Source: Rhizobium aethiopicum
Lineage (GTDB): Bacteria; Pseudomonadota; Alphaproteobacteria; Rhizobiales; Rhizobiaceae
Assembly: GCF_014197535.1 (NCBI RefSeq)
Contig: NZ_JACIFV010000017.1
Span: 1 to 64,000, forward strand
DNA length: 64,000 nucleotides
Reading direction: 5' to 3'
In this document: positions 44,933 to 52,991 of the stretch, in pieces
Layout of the letters: every line of letters begins with the position of its first letter
Numbering within the stretch: the first letter of the stretch is position 1
The notes under the pieces: generated by a model
The model's database searches: none
Seen by the model: the letters and a program-made list of their open reading frames with translations, nothing else
Told to the model about the DNA's origin: nothing
Position numbers and translations under genes: made by a program

Positions 44933-45838
44933 ATGAATATCGATCCGATCTTGCGGTCAGTCGTGGCCGTCCGTTCGACCATTCCGGAAGATGCCTTCAC
45001 GGCGGAGACGCTGGGCACCGTCCGCGAGGGCAGCGGCGTGGTCATTCGCGACAATGGCCTGGTGCTGACCATCGGTTATCTCATCACCGAGGCCGAGGAA
45101 GTCTGGCTGACGACCCTTGACGGCCGGGTGGTTCCCGCCCATCCGCTTGCTTATGACCAGGAGAGCGGTTTCGGGCTGCTGCAGGCGCTTGGCGTCCTGA
45201 ACGCGCCGGCGGTGGATTTCGGCGATGCGGCCGCAGCCAAGCCCGGCGATCCCGTCGTGCTTGCCGACGGCGACGGCGAATATGTACAGGCAAATATCGT
45301 GGCCCGGCAGGAATTCGCCGGTTATTGGGAATATCTGCTGGACGAGGCGATTTTTACCGCGCCGGCTCATCCGGCATGGGGCGGCGCAGCCCTGATCGGC
45401 GCGGACGGCAAGCTTCTCGGCATCGGTTCGCTTCGCCTGCAAATGAGCCAGGACGGCGAGGTCGCCGATATCAACATGATCGTTCCGATCGATCTTTTGC
45501 CGCCGATCCTGGACGATCTCTTGAATCGCGGCCAGGTCAACAAGCCGCCGCGGCCCTGGCTCGGCGCATTCTCCGCCGAAAGCAGTGGCGGCGTGGTGGT
45601 GATGAGCGTCGCCGAAGGCGGTCCGGCCGCCGAGGCCGGGCTGCGTCAGGGCGATATCATTTCGGAAATCCGCGACGAAGAGGTCGATGGCCTGGCCGAT
45701 TTCTACCGCAAGCTCTGGAGCAGCGGCCCGGCCGGCGCCGAGATTCCGATGCGAATTCTGCGCAACGGCCGGGAAGCGTGGCTGCGGATCAAATCCGCCG
45801 ACCGCAACAGTTTTCTGAAAAAGCCGCAACTGCAGTAG
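44933..45838 (+). CDS. Degenerate HtrA-like protein (catalytically dead trypsin fold plus PDZ)
   Basis: The 301-residue protein starts at ATG 44933 behind GGGATGAAAGC. It aligns along its length with HtrA/DegP: a trypsin-like domain (about 10-195) and one PDZ domain (about 205-290, SVAEGGPAAEAGLRQGDII). All three triad positions are changed: the His position is Tyr49 (LTIGYLITEA), Asp is Gly79 (ESGFGLLQ) and Ser is Trp149 (HPAWGGAAL). No signal peptide is visible, so it may be cytoplasmic. A peptide-binding or scaffolding role is inference. Confidence 0.85.
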   Translation: MNIDPILRSVVAVRSTIPEDAFTAETLGTVREGSGVVIRDNGLVLTIGYLITEAEEVWLTTLDGRVVPAHPLAYDQESGFGLLQALGVLNAPAVDFGDAAAAKPGDPVVLADGDGEYVQANIVARQEFAGYWEYLLDEAIFTAPAHPAWGGAALIGADGKLLGIGSLRLQMSQDGEVADINMIVPIDLLPPILDDLLNRGQVNKPPRPWLGAFSAESSGGVVVMSVAEGGPAAEAGLRQGDIISEIRDEEVDGLADFYRKLWSSGPAGAEIPMRILRNGREAWLRIKSADRNSFLKKPQLQ

Positions 45839-46000
45839 GGCCGCATCGCGTGACGGCCGTCGAAGGCTGAAATCACGGCCGGCTTCGCAGGCGGGGCCGG
45901 TCATCCGGCGCGCCTATGACGAGGCAAGTTCGTTCGTTGACTTGGAGCCGCCGTTGAAAGATGCTGCCGTCAATGCTGGGATGAACTGAGTTTGCGGTCC

Positions 46001-46381
46001 ATGTTCGATCATATCTCCATCGGCGTCAAAGATCTCGAGAGAGCCCGCCGCTTCTACGACGCGGCGCTGGCACCGCTCGGATATGAGCGCCTGTCGAATT
46101 CCGACGGCATGATCGGCTACGGTTCGGAACAGGTCGGCCTCTGGGTGATGCAGGTTGCGCATCCCGTTGTCGCCGACATGCAATCCGGGCTGCATTTCTG
46201 CTTCGTCGCCCCGAACGAGGCCGCGGTCGACGCGTTTTATGCGGCTGCGATTGAATCCGGCGGCACAGATAACGGCGAACCGGGCATCCGACCGGATTAC
46301 GGCCGCTTCTATTACGCCGCTTTCATCATCGATCCGGACGGCTACCGCCTCGAAGCCTATTTCCACAAAGGCGAGATATAA
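46001..46381 (+). CDS. VOC (glyoxalase/bleomycin-resistance) family protein
   Basis: The 126-residue protein starts at ATG 46001 (MFDHISIGVKD). It has the family pattern of a first strand with DHISIGV and a final GYRLEAYFHKGEI with the metal-type Glu. Members range from glyoxalase to fosfomycin or antibiotic resistance; the substrate here is unknown. It is a single-gene unit after the degenerate HtrA gene. Confidence 0.87.
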   Translation: MFDHISIGVKDLERARRFYDAALAPLGYERLSNSDGMIGYGSEQVGLWVMQVAHPVVADMQSGLHFCFVAPNEAAVDAFYAAAIESGGTDNGEPGIRPDYGRFYYAAFIIDPDGYRLEAYFHKGEI

Positions 46382-46583
46382 CGGCCGTCAGGCCGCAGCT
46401 CTGGAGATCGCCATCACCTGCCTGCGGCTGCCGTCCGAGGGCAGCCCTCGCCTTTCCGCTAGCCGCAAAAATCCCGTTGCGTCGCCCCGGCGAAAGGCGC
46501 ATTGTTTCAGCTTCGGCAGCCATCGCACGGGCGCTGCCGACTGAGGGTTTCATAACCCCCGCCCCGACGAAAGGAGGACTTCG

Positions 46584-46901
46584 ATGTCTTCCACTTCCGA
46601 TAAGCCCTATCTGACCTCATCCGATCTCGACATGCTTCAGGGCGTGCTCGATGCCGCCGGCTACAAAGCAAGAATCCCGGCCGGCGACGAACAGACCTGC
46701 AACGCCGCAGCCATGCTGCTGATCAAGCTGTTCCAGGACGGCGTCACCTCGCCGGCCATGCTCTTGCGGGCGCTCGAATACCATTTCGGCAAACCGAAGA
46801 AGCAACCGAAACCGGTCACCCCCGTCTGTAACCGCTATGCGATCCAGGGATTGCCACGTGAGCGCCGAACGAGGCGGCCAGGCAATTCCGCAGGCCGGTA
46901 G
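46584..46901 (+). CDS. Hypothetical protein (105 aa)
   Basis: An excellent ribosome site (AAAGGAGGACTTCG) precedes the ATG. The product has a helical N-terminal domain (LTSSDLDMLQGVLDAAGYKA and MLLIKLFQDGVTSPAMLLRAL) and a basic, Pro/Arg-rich tail. No signal or membrane segment is present. I know of similar unnamed rhizobial proteins but no function. The 200 bp upstream shows no gene. Confidence 0.72.
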   Translation: MSSTSDKPYLTSSDLDMLQGVLDAAGYKARIPAGDEQTCNAAAMLLIKLFQDGVTSPAMLLRALEYHFGKPKKQPKPVTPVCNRYAIQGLPRERRTRRPGNSAGR

Positions 46902-46940
46902 CGGGTGGCTTTCAATTCCGATCCAAAGGGAGATCCATCC

Positions 46941-47105
46941 ATGGCAAAGGGACAGCTGAGAAGCAATCGCGAGGCCCGCAAGCCGAAGAAGGACAAGCTG
47001 GCGACGAAGCCGGAAACCAGCTTCGCCGGACAGATGAAGACGGCGGCCCAAACGGCGCCTCACGGCAGCAGCGCGCCCAAGGGCGGCGGTCAGCCTCACC
47101 GGTAG
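46941..47105 (+). CDS. Small basic hypothetical protein (54 aa)
   Basis: The ATG at 46941 (MAKGQLRSNREARKPKKDK) follows AAAGGGAGATCC. The product is short, Lys/Arg-rich at the N terminus and low-complexity Gly/Pro/Ser/Ala after that, a type common in Rhizobiales with no known role. Its end overlaps the convergent SDR gene by 10 bp. Confidence 0.65.
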   Translation: MAKGQLRSNREARKPKKDKLATKPETSFAGQMKTAAQTAPHGSSAPKGGGQPHR

Positions 47106-48010
47106 CCGGTTACGTCAGCCGGTTTGCCCGGCTCCTGCACTTCCACCAGGTAGCGCCAGCAATCCGGCCGCGAACCGTCGACATCGTCGAAACCATAGGC
47201 CTTGGCCATCCCGCCGCTCGACAGCGACTGGCCGTTCCAGCGGGCGCGGTCGGGATCGGCTGACAGGGCCGCGACCGCACGGCCGACGAAGCGCGGGGTT
47301 TCGGAAATGGCGAAATGCGGCTGCACCGTGGTCGCGTCGCGCCAATTCTCCTCGCGCACGCCATAAGCCTCCAGCATCATTTCGGAGCGCAGCCAGCCGG
47401 GCGTGATCGAAACGGCGGTGGCGCCGTGTTTGGCCAGGTCCTGCGCATGCGCCCAAGCCATGCGGGTGACGCCCGTCTTGACGAGGTCGTAGAAGGGCGA
47501 GAGCCGGTAATGCGTGCCATTGTATTCGGCCGTGCCGTCGGTTACCTCCACCAGCAGCCCGCCCGGCCGCTCGATCATCAGCGCCAGCGCGTAATGGGCC
47601 GTGATCAGGTGCGTCTCAATGCCGAGCCGCAGCATGCGCAGGCCCTTGTCCAGCGAATGCTCCCAGACCGCCTTGTCCCATTCGAACAGCTTTTCGCAGC
47701 CCCAAATGTCGTTGACGAGGATGTCGAGCCGGCCGGCTTCCGTCCGGATGCGCGCAACGAGCGCCTCGACCTCATGCGGAACGAGATGGTCCACCTGCAC
47801 GGCAATGCCCTTGCCGCCAGCCGACGCCACCAGTTCGGCCGTTTCCTCGATCGTTTCCGGCCGGGCATAGTCGGACTGCTCGGCGCGGGTCGTGCGGCCG
47901 GTGACATAGACGGTGGCGCCGGCAGCACCGAGTTCGACCGCAATGCCGCGACCGGCGCCGCGCGTAGCGCCCGCCACCAGGGCCACTTTATCCCGCAAGT
48001 CCGCTGTCAC
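47096..48010 (-). CDS. SDR family oxidoreductase
   Basis: The product is about 304 residues, starting at GTG 48010 behind GGAGGATAGA; a GTG at 48025 lies inside that site. The Rossmann motif is VAGATRGAGRG, the NDIWG segment corresponds to NNAG, and the catalytic Tyr-x-x-x-Lys is YDLVK. It has a long insert between strands compared with short SDRs. It is divergent from a TetR-type regulator with a palindromic operator between them, suggesting control by that regulator. Substrate unknown. Confidence 0.9.
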   Translation of the reverse strand: MTADLRDKVALVAGATRGAGRGIAVELGAAGATVYVTGRTTRAEQSDYARPETIEETAELVASAGGKGIAVQVDHLVPHEVEALVARIRTEAGRLDILVNDIWGCEKLFEWDKAVWEHSLDKGLRMLRLGIETHLITAHYALALMIERPGGLLVEVTDGTAEYNGTHYRLSPFYDLVKTGVTRMAWAHAQDLAKHGATAVSITPGWLRSEMMLEAYGVREENWRDATTVQPHFAISETPRFVGRAVAALSADPDRARWNGQSLSSGGMAKAYGFDDVDGSRPDCWRYLVEVQEPGKPADVTGYR

Positions 48011-48067
48011 GTCTCTATCCTCCACGCTAGAACCGAGAGCCGGCCGACTGCGACCGGCCCTAGTTGA

Positions 48068-48091
48068 ATATAAACGAATGTTCGTTCATAT
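48068..48091. promoter_or_regulatory. Palindromic operator between SDR and TetR genes
   Basis: AACGAA and TTCGTT form a perfect inverted repeat around TG, extended by matching A/T flanks (ATATA and CATAT) to about 24 bp. It is 58 bp from the SDR start and 26 bp from the TetR start, in the gap of their divergent promoters, as expected for the site of the adjacent repressor. Confidence 0.65.
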
Positions 48092-48116
48092 TGAAAACGA
48101 ACGCAAGAGGAAATTC

Positions 48117-48677
48117 ATGCCGCGCCGCCGCACCCTTTCCGACGAACAACTTCTCGCCATGGTGCTGGCCCTGATCCACACCGAGGGACCGGATGCAGCA
48201 ACCTTTGCGGCAGTGGCGAAGGCGAGTGGTCTTTCCGGTTCAACGCTCGTTCAGCGTTTCGCGACAAAGGCGGCGATGCTACGCGCCGCGCTGCTCTACG
48301 CCTGGGACCGGCTGGATGCGGAAACAGAGCGGCTTGCCGGCAGCGTGGCGAAAACACCGGAGGGCGCCGTCGCGCTGCTCGTCGGCCTGTCGCAGGATTA
48401 CGGCGACGATGCCGCCGCCTATGGCGAGGGATTGCTGGTGCTGCGCGAGGATTTTCGCGATCCGGTGCTGCGCGCCCGAGGTGCGGCCTGGGGGACGGCG
48501 CTGACGGCGGCGATCGCACAATGTTTTGGCTCGGCGAAGGCGCCGGAGACGATTGCCCGGCTGATGCTGGCGCAATGGCAGGGTTCGCTCACCTGGTGGG
48601 GCTTTGGCGCAGGCGGTCCGGTGGCCGCCTATGTGGAGACGGAATTGCGGCGTTTCCTGTCAGCAGTGAAGTTCTGA
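48117..48677 (+). CDS. TetR-like transcriptional regulator
   Basis: The 186-residue protein starts at ATG 48117 behind AAGAGGAAA. An N-terminal HTH (FAAVAKASGLSGSTLVQRF, about residues 33-51) and a helical ligand domain follow. The reading frame continues upstream without plausible sequence and is not used. It likely represses itself and the divergent SDR gene through the palindrome at 48068. Confidence 0.87.
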   Translation: MPRRRTLSDEQLLAMVLALIHTEGPDAATFAAVAKASGLSGSTLVQRFATKAAMLRAALLYAWDRLDAETERLAGSVAKTPEGAVALLVGLSQDYGDDAAAYGEGLLVLREDFRDPVLRARGAAWGTALTAAIAQCFGSAKAPETIARLMLAQWQGSLTWWGFGAGGPVAAYVETELRRFLSAVKF

Positions 48678-48684
48678 CCGCCGC

Positions 48685-49161
48685 TCACGCTTCTTCTTCA
48701 TCCTTTTCCGCGCCCACGGTCAGCGGCCAGTCGACGACGTAATCCTCGAGATCGTCGATATCGATCTCGGTTTCATTGATCGTGCGGCCGCGGGCGGAAA
48801 TGCCGGCGGCGTGGACGGTCTCGGGATCGCCCGAGACAAGCGGATGCCACCAGTAGAGATCGCGGCCCTCATTTATCAGCCGGTAGCCGCAGGTCGGCGG
48901 CAGCCAGGCGATCTCGGGCACATTCTCCCTGGTCAGTTGCACGCAGTCCGGCACGAAATCCCAGCGGTTCTCATAGCTGGTGCAGCGACAGCTTTGGCCA
49001 TCGAGCAGTTTGCAGCGGACCGAGGTGAAATAGATATCGCCGCTCTCCCATTCCTCGAGCTTGTTGAGGCAACAGAGACCGCAGCCGTCGCAGAGGCTTT
49101 CCCATTCGGCGGTGGTCATTTCAGCAAGCGTCTTGCTCTTCCAGAAGGGCAGATCGTTCAT
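48685..49161 (-). CDS. YcgN/UPF0260 cysteine-cluster protein
   Basis: The 158-residue protein starts at ATG 49161 (MNDLPFWKSKTLAEM). It is rich in cysteines in the order CDGCGLCCLN, RCKLLDGQSCRC, DCVQL and PTCGYR, which suggests a metal or iron-sulfur site. The function is unknown. It is adjacent to the TetR gene end to end. Confidence 0.9.
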   Translation of the reverse strand: MNDLPFWKSKTLAEMTTAEWESLCDGCGLCCLNKLEEWESGDIYFTSVRCKLLDGQSCRCTSYENRWDFVPDCVQLTRENVPEIAWLPPTCGYRLINEGRDLYWWHPLVSGDPETVHAAGISARGRTINETEIDIDDLEDYVVDWPLTVGAEKDEEEA

Positions 49162-49355
49162 CGTCCGTTTCTTGCAACAGCGGCCCGCAAATTCACGTGA
49201 CCGCCACTCTATCTCTCTTGTTATCCGCGACAAAATCAATCAATTCTTCAGCATGCTCCTGGTATCGGAGAGCTTTCAGGCGATCGGGCCTCGCGCTTTC
49301 GTCGCTTTCCGGCGACCGGACATGAGGCAAGCGCGATCAGGCGGGAATACAGGAC

Positions 49356-51542
49356 GTGCAGGATCCGGACAACCCTGAAAAAGGGCCTGAAAAGGAAGCA
49401 GACAAGCGAACCGGTGACGCGGCGGGCAGGCGGCCGACGAAGAGCCGCCATATTCTGCTGCGCATCGATTCGTGGATCGATTCGACCGTCTGGAACGCCG
49501 GCTTCCGCGCCGCCGAGATCTGGGAAGACACCACCATCTTCTTCCGTCGCTTTCGCGTGCGCGGCTGGAAACGCATGGTCTTCGAACTTGCCGGCGAAGG
49601 GCTGACCCTCGGGGCGGCCGGCGCGGTGCTGATGCTGGTGCTTGCCCAGCCTGCCTTCGAGGCGACCAAGGAGGACTGGCGCAATCGCGGCGATTTCGCC
49701 GTCACTTTCACCGACCGCTACGGCAACGTTATCGGCCATCGCGGCGTCATCCACCAGAATTCCGTGCCGATCGACGAGCTGCCGGATTCCTTGATCAAAT
49801 CCGTCCTTGCGACCGAAGACCGGCGCTTCTTCGACCATTTCGGTATCGACGCGATCGGCCTCTTCCGCGCCATGGTCACCAACGCCCAGGCCGGCGAAGT
49901 GGTACAGGGCGGCTCGACCCTGACCCAGCAGCTCGCCAAGAACCTGTTCCTCTCCAACGAGCGCTCGATCGACCGCAAGATCACCGAGGCCTTCCTGGCG
50001 CTGTGGCTCGAAGCCAATCTCTCCAAGAAGGAAATCCTCTCCACCTATCTCGACCGTGCCTATATGGGCGGCGGCACCTTTGGTGCAGCGGCGGCGGCGC
50101 AGTTCTATTTCGGCAAGAACATCACTGATGTGAACCTTGCCGAGTCGGCGATGCTTGCCGGCCTGTTCAAGGCGCCGGCCAAATATGCGCCGCATGTCAA
50201 CCTGCCGGCCGCGCGTGCGCGTGCCAACGAGGTGCTGACCAACCTGGTGCAAAGCGGACTGATGACAGAGGGCCAGGTGATCGCCGCCCGACGCAATCCG
50301 GCGACCGTCGTCGACCGCAACGAGGTGGAATCGCCGGATTTCTTCCTCGACTGGGCTTTCGACGAGGTGCAGCGGCTTTCGCCGCGCTTCCACCAGCATT
50401 CGCTGATCGTGCGCACCACGATCGACATGGGCATCCAGCAGGCGGCCGAGGATTCGGTCGAGACGTCGCTGCGCGAATATGGCGAGGCCTATCACGCCAA
50501 GCAGGGCGCCATGGTGATGATCGAGAACGGCGGCGCCGTGCGCGCCATGGTCGGCGGGCGGGATTACGGTGAGAGCCAGTTCAACCGCGCCACCAAGGCG
50601 CTGCGCCAGCCGGGCTCCTCCTTCAAGGTCTATACCTACGCGCTGGCGATGGAGAGCGGGATGACGCCGCAGACGACGATCGTCGACGCGCCGATTTCCT
50701 GGGGCAACTGGAGCCCGCACAATTACGCCAACCGCTATGTCGGCCGCATCACGCTGGAGACGGCGATCGCCCAGTCGATCAATACCGTGCCGGTGCGGCT
50801 TGCCAAGGAAAAGCTCGGCATCCAGCCGATCCGGGCGATGGCGAAAAACCTCGGCGTCGAAACGCCGATCCGGGACGACGTCACCATCCCGATCGGGACA
50901 TCGGAGGTGACGGTGCTCGACCAGGCAACGGCCTATGCCACCTTCCCGGCCGGCGGCTATCAGTCGCGCCGCCACGGCATTACCCAGATCCTCGATTACG
51001 AAGGCGATGTGCTCTACGATTTCGACCGCGACGAGCCGGCGCCGAAACGCGTGCTGTCCGAACAGGCCGATACCTATATGAACCAGATGCTGTCGCGCGT
51101 CCCCTATGTCGGCACGGCGCGCAAGGCGGCGCTCGACAACGGCATCCTGACCGCCGGCAAGACCGGCACGACCCAGGCCTATCGCGATGCCTGGTTCGTC
51201 GGCTTCACCGGCAATTACACTTGCGCCGTCTGGTTCGGCAATGACGACTATACCTCGACCAACAACATGACCGGCGGCTCACTGCCGGCAATGACCTTCA
51301 AGCGCGCCATGGACTACGCTCATCAGGGCGTGACGTTGCGCCCCATCCCCGGCGTCGAAAACCCCCTGCCCTCGGAAAAGGATCTCGCCAAGACCGCCGC
51401 CGCCAAGCCGCAGGACGGACTGCCGCAGCTCATCCGGCCGCGCATGCTCTCGGTGCAATCGACAAACATCCTCAAGAAGCTCGGAGAGAAGCTGAAGGCC
51501 GCCGCGCCGCTGACGCCGCAGAAGGTGGCGAGCGCGGAGTAG
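49356..51542 (+). CDS. Penicillin-binding protein 1A family (glycosyltransferase/transpeptidase)
   Basis: The 728-residue bifunctional peptidoglycan synthase starts at GTG 49356 just after GAATACAGGAC. A basic N-terminal tail and one membrane helix (GLTLGAAGAVLMLVLAQPAF) precede the transglycosylase domain (ATEDRRFFDHFGID and QGGSTLTQQLAKN). The transpeptidase domain has Ser421 in PGSSFK424 and the KTGTT motif near residue 606. Its stop is 22 bp before an IS110 element. Confidence 0.94.
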   Translation: MQDPDNPEKGPEKEADKRTGDAAGRRPTKSRHILLRIDSWIDSTVWNAGFRAAEIWEDTTIFFRRFRVRGWKRMVFELAGEGLTLGAAGAVLMLVLAQPAFEATKEDWRNRGDFAVTFTDRYGNVIGHRGVIHQNSVPIDELPDSLIKSVLATEDRRFFDHFGIDAIGLFRAMVTNAQAGEVVQGGSTLTQQLAKNLFLSNERSIDRKITEAFLALWLEANLSKKEILSTYLDRAYMGGGTFGAAAAAQFYFGKNITDVNLAESAMLAGLFKAPAKYAPHVNLPAARARANEVLTNLVQSGLMTEGQVIAARRNPATVVDRNEVESPDFFLDWAFDEVQRLSPRFHQHSLIVRTTIDMGIQQAAEDSVETSLREYGEAYHAKQGAMVMIENGGAVRAMVGGRDYGESQFNRATKALRQPGSSFKVYTYALAMESGMTPQTTIVDAPISWGNWSPHNYANRYVGRITLETAIAQSINTVPVRLAKEKLGIQPIRAMAKNLGVETPIRDDVTIPIGTSEVTVLDQATAYATFPAGGYQSRRHGITQILDYEGDVLYDFDRDEPAPKRVLSEQADTYMNQMLSRVPYVGTARKAALDNGILTAGKTGTTQAYRDAWFVGFTGNYTCAVWFGNDDYTSTNNMTGGSLPAMTFKRAMDYAHQGVTLRPIPGVENPLPSEKDLAKTAAAKPQDGLPQLIRPRMLSVQSTNILKKLGEKLKAAAPLTPQKVASAE

Positions 51543-51560
51543 ACGGCCCGAAGACCAGAT

Positions 51561-51566
51561 GCCCCT
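51561..51566. repeat. Left remnant of the RIME repeat interrupted by IS110
   Basis: GCCCCT here and CTCATCCGGCTGCC at 52714 reconstruct the usual start of a Rhizobium RIME-type repeat, GCCCCTCATCCGG, split at its CT. The sequence left of it is unrelated to the repeat. Confidence 0.65.
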
Positions 51567-51589
51567 TGTATCTGCACGTTAGAGATTTC

Positions 51590-51761
51590 GTGCGATGAAG
51601 CGATTGAGCCTCTGGCCGGGTGGCCACCCGGCCAGAGGCGTGACGAAGTCGCCCGTTTCCCCCCCCGGTTACAACCGTGGATGAGCCTGGGATCTTCGTC
51701 ATCGTCACGTACGACCGAATAGTCGCTTGGCTTCAACCGCACGCACAAGGCAGGTTACCGT
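51590..51761 (+). ncRNA. Predicted bridge RNA of the IS110 element
   Basis: The left end folds into three modules. First, a perfect hairpin (51608-51639) has 16-bp arms GCCTCTGGCCGGGTGG and complement. Second, a target loop is closed by TGACGAAG (51641-51648) and CTTCGTCA (51694-51701); its 3' side contains GGATGAG (51679-51685), the exact complement of core plus right target CTCATCC. Third, a donor loop (about 51706-51761) contains ATAGTCGCTTG (51719-51729), identical to the RE-core-LE donor junction, and ACAAG (51745-51749), complementary to CTTGT of the left end. This follows the IS621 bridge-RNA logic. RNA ends are estimates. Confidence 0.75.
51608..51639. repeat. Perfect 32-bp palindrome in the IS110 left end
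   Basis: The arms GCCTCTGGCCGGGTGG and CCACCCGGCCAGAGGC are exact reverse complements without a spacer. It is probably the 5' stem-loop of the bridge RNA. It could also terminate transcription from the penicillin-binding protein gene, but no T-run follows. Confidence 0.9.
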
Positions 51762-52698
51762 GAACAGAGTTATATGTGGAGTGGATGTTTCGAAGGACTG
51801 GCTGGATGCGCATATCCGCCCGTCCGGGACGTTTGAGCGTTTCAGCAACGATGCGACCGGCATCGGCGCGCTGGCTGCGCTGTGCCGGGCCGAGACTGTC
51901 GAGCTCGTCGTCATGGAGGCGTCGGGCGGCTACGAACGGCAGGCCTTCCTGCTGTTGTGGGAGTTGGGGATCGCCTGCGCGCTTTCCAATCCGCGCCATG
52001 TGCGCCGCTTTGCCGAAGCCATGGGCTTTCTGGAAAAGACCGACCGCATCGATGCGGCGATGATCGCCCATTATGCCGAGACCAAGCGGCTGTCTGCCCT
52101 GTCGCCGCCGAAAGCCGCGCAGCTGCGCCTATCGGTGCTGATGACGCGGCTGTCCCAGGTCACGCGCGACCTGATCGTTCAAAAGCAGCGCCGCAGTGCG
52201 GCCGGCGATGGGGCGATCGTGGAAAGCCTCAACGAGGTGATCGCGCTGCTGACGCGTCAGGGCAGCAGGCTGGAAGGCGAGATTGCCTCAATGATCGACG
52301 ACGATCCGCTCTGGGCCTGCCTCAACCGGGTCTTTCGCTCGGTCAAGGGTGTGGCCGACCGCACCGTCGCCCGGCTGATGGGCGAATTGCCCGAGATCGG
52401 CCGGATCTCCAACAAGGCGATCGTCAAGCTGGCTGGCCTGGCGCCGATTGCCAACGACAGCGGCAAACGCAGCGGACACCGACCGGTGCGCGGCGGGCGC
52501 TCCGGACCGCGTGGCATCCTGTTCCTGGTCGCCGCCACCGCGGCGAGACATGATCCGCATTTGGCTGCCTTCAGGCAAAGGTTGCAGAGCGCGGGCAAGC
52601 CGAAAATGGTCATCCGCATTGCCCTCGCCCGAAAACTGCTCGTCATCCTCAATGCAAAAGCACGAGATGCGCGAAGAGAATTCGAACATGCAACTTGA
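51760..52698 (+). CDS. IS110-family transposase (DEDD recombinase)
   Basis: The 312-residue recombinase starts at GTG 51760 behind AGGCAGGTTACC. The N-terminal RuvC-like domain has the DEDD set: Asp9 (CGVDVSKDW), Glu53 (VVMEASGGYE), Asp95 and Asp98 (EKTDRIDAAM). The C-terminal Tnp domain has NDSGKRSGHRPVRGG with candidate catalytic Ser234. A coiled coil lies between them (about 125-185). All key residues and the length are intact, so it may be active. It works with the bridge RNA encoded directly upstream. Confidence 0.93.
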   Translation: MNRVICGVDVSKDWLDAHIRPSGTFERFSNDATGIGALAALCRAETVELVVMEASGGYERQAFLLLWELGIACALSNPRHVRRFAEAMGFLEKTDRIDAAMIAHYAETKRLSALSPPKAAQLRLSVLMTRLSQVTRDLIVQKQRRSAAGDGAIVESLNEVIALLTRQGSRLEGEIASMIDDDPLWACLNRVFRSVKGVADRTVARLMGELPEIGRISNKAIVKLAGLAPIANDSGKRSGHRPVRGGRSGPRGILFLVAATAARHDPHLAAFRQRLQSAGKPKMVIRIALARKLLVILNAKARDARREFEHAT

Positions 52699-52713
52699 CA
52701 ACCCAGATAGTCG

Positions 52714-52836
52714 CTCATCCGGCTGCCGCCACCTTCTCCCCGCACGATAGGCCGCGCCCACTCTGTCCCTCGCCAACGTCCCGCAGGGCACGTCCCGTCT
52801 CCCCGTTTTTACGGGAAGAGGGTTAGGGTGAGGGGC
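52714..52836. repeat. RIME-type palindromic repeat, right portion (IS110 target)
   Basis: The repeat begins CTCATCCGGCTGCCGCC and CACCTTCTCCCC and ends GGGAAGAGGGTTAGGGTGAG plus GGGC at 52836. The terminal GCCCCTCA...TGAGGGGC arms are inverted repeats when the left remnant at 51561 is included, and an inner hairpin CTCCCCGTTTTTACGGGAAG lies near 52799. It belongs to the same class as the pair at 29038. The 155 bp after it, up to 52991, show no gene. Confidence 0.8.
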
Positions 52837-52991
52837 ACATCGCAAATCGAGCAACCGCGTCGCCCCGGGGCATCACCGCTGTGACGCATGCGGGATGACC
52901 CGAGGATCAATCGGCGCCTATGTCATGGCGCGGCATTCCACCCTGCCAGAATCAGTGCTAACCCTGTCATCCTGGTTTCCAAGGTCATGAC

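Larger units (their letters stand above)
51565..52715 (+). mobile_element. IS110-family insertion sequence (DEDD type) inserted in a RIME repeat
   Basis: The element contains a 193-nt left non-coding end, one transposase gene, and a right end of only 15-17 nt after the stop codon, which is the IS110-group layout. The ends are placed at a CT core: GCCC-CT on the left and ATAGTCG-CT on the right, followed by CATCCGG. No terminal inverted repeats are visible, as expected. The repeat flanking it is continuous when the element is removed with one CT. The element is about 1.15 kb and appears intact. Confidence 0.8.

Noticed and set aside
49248..50975. 575-codon antisense frame opposite the PBP1A gene
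   Set aside because: The opposite strand has intact PBP motifs; His/Arg/Gly-rich translation typical of shadows.
51608..51639. Palindrome as a dedicated terminator of the PBP1A gene
   Set aside because: It has no T-run and lies within the inferred IS110 ends, so a bridge-RNA hairpin explains it better.
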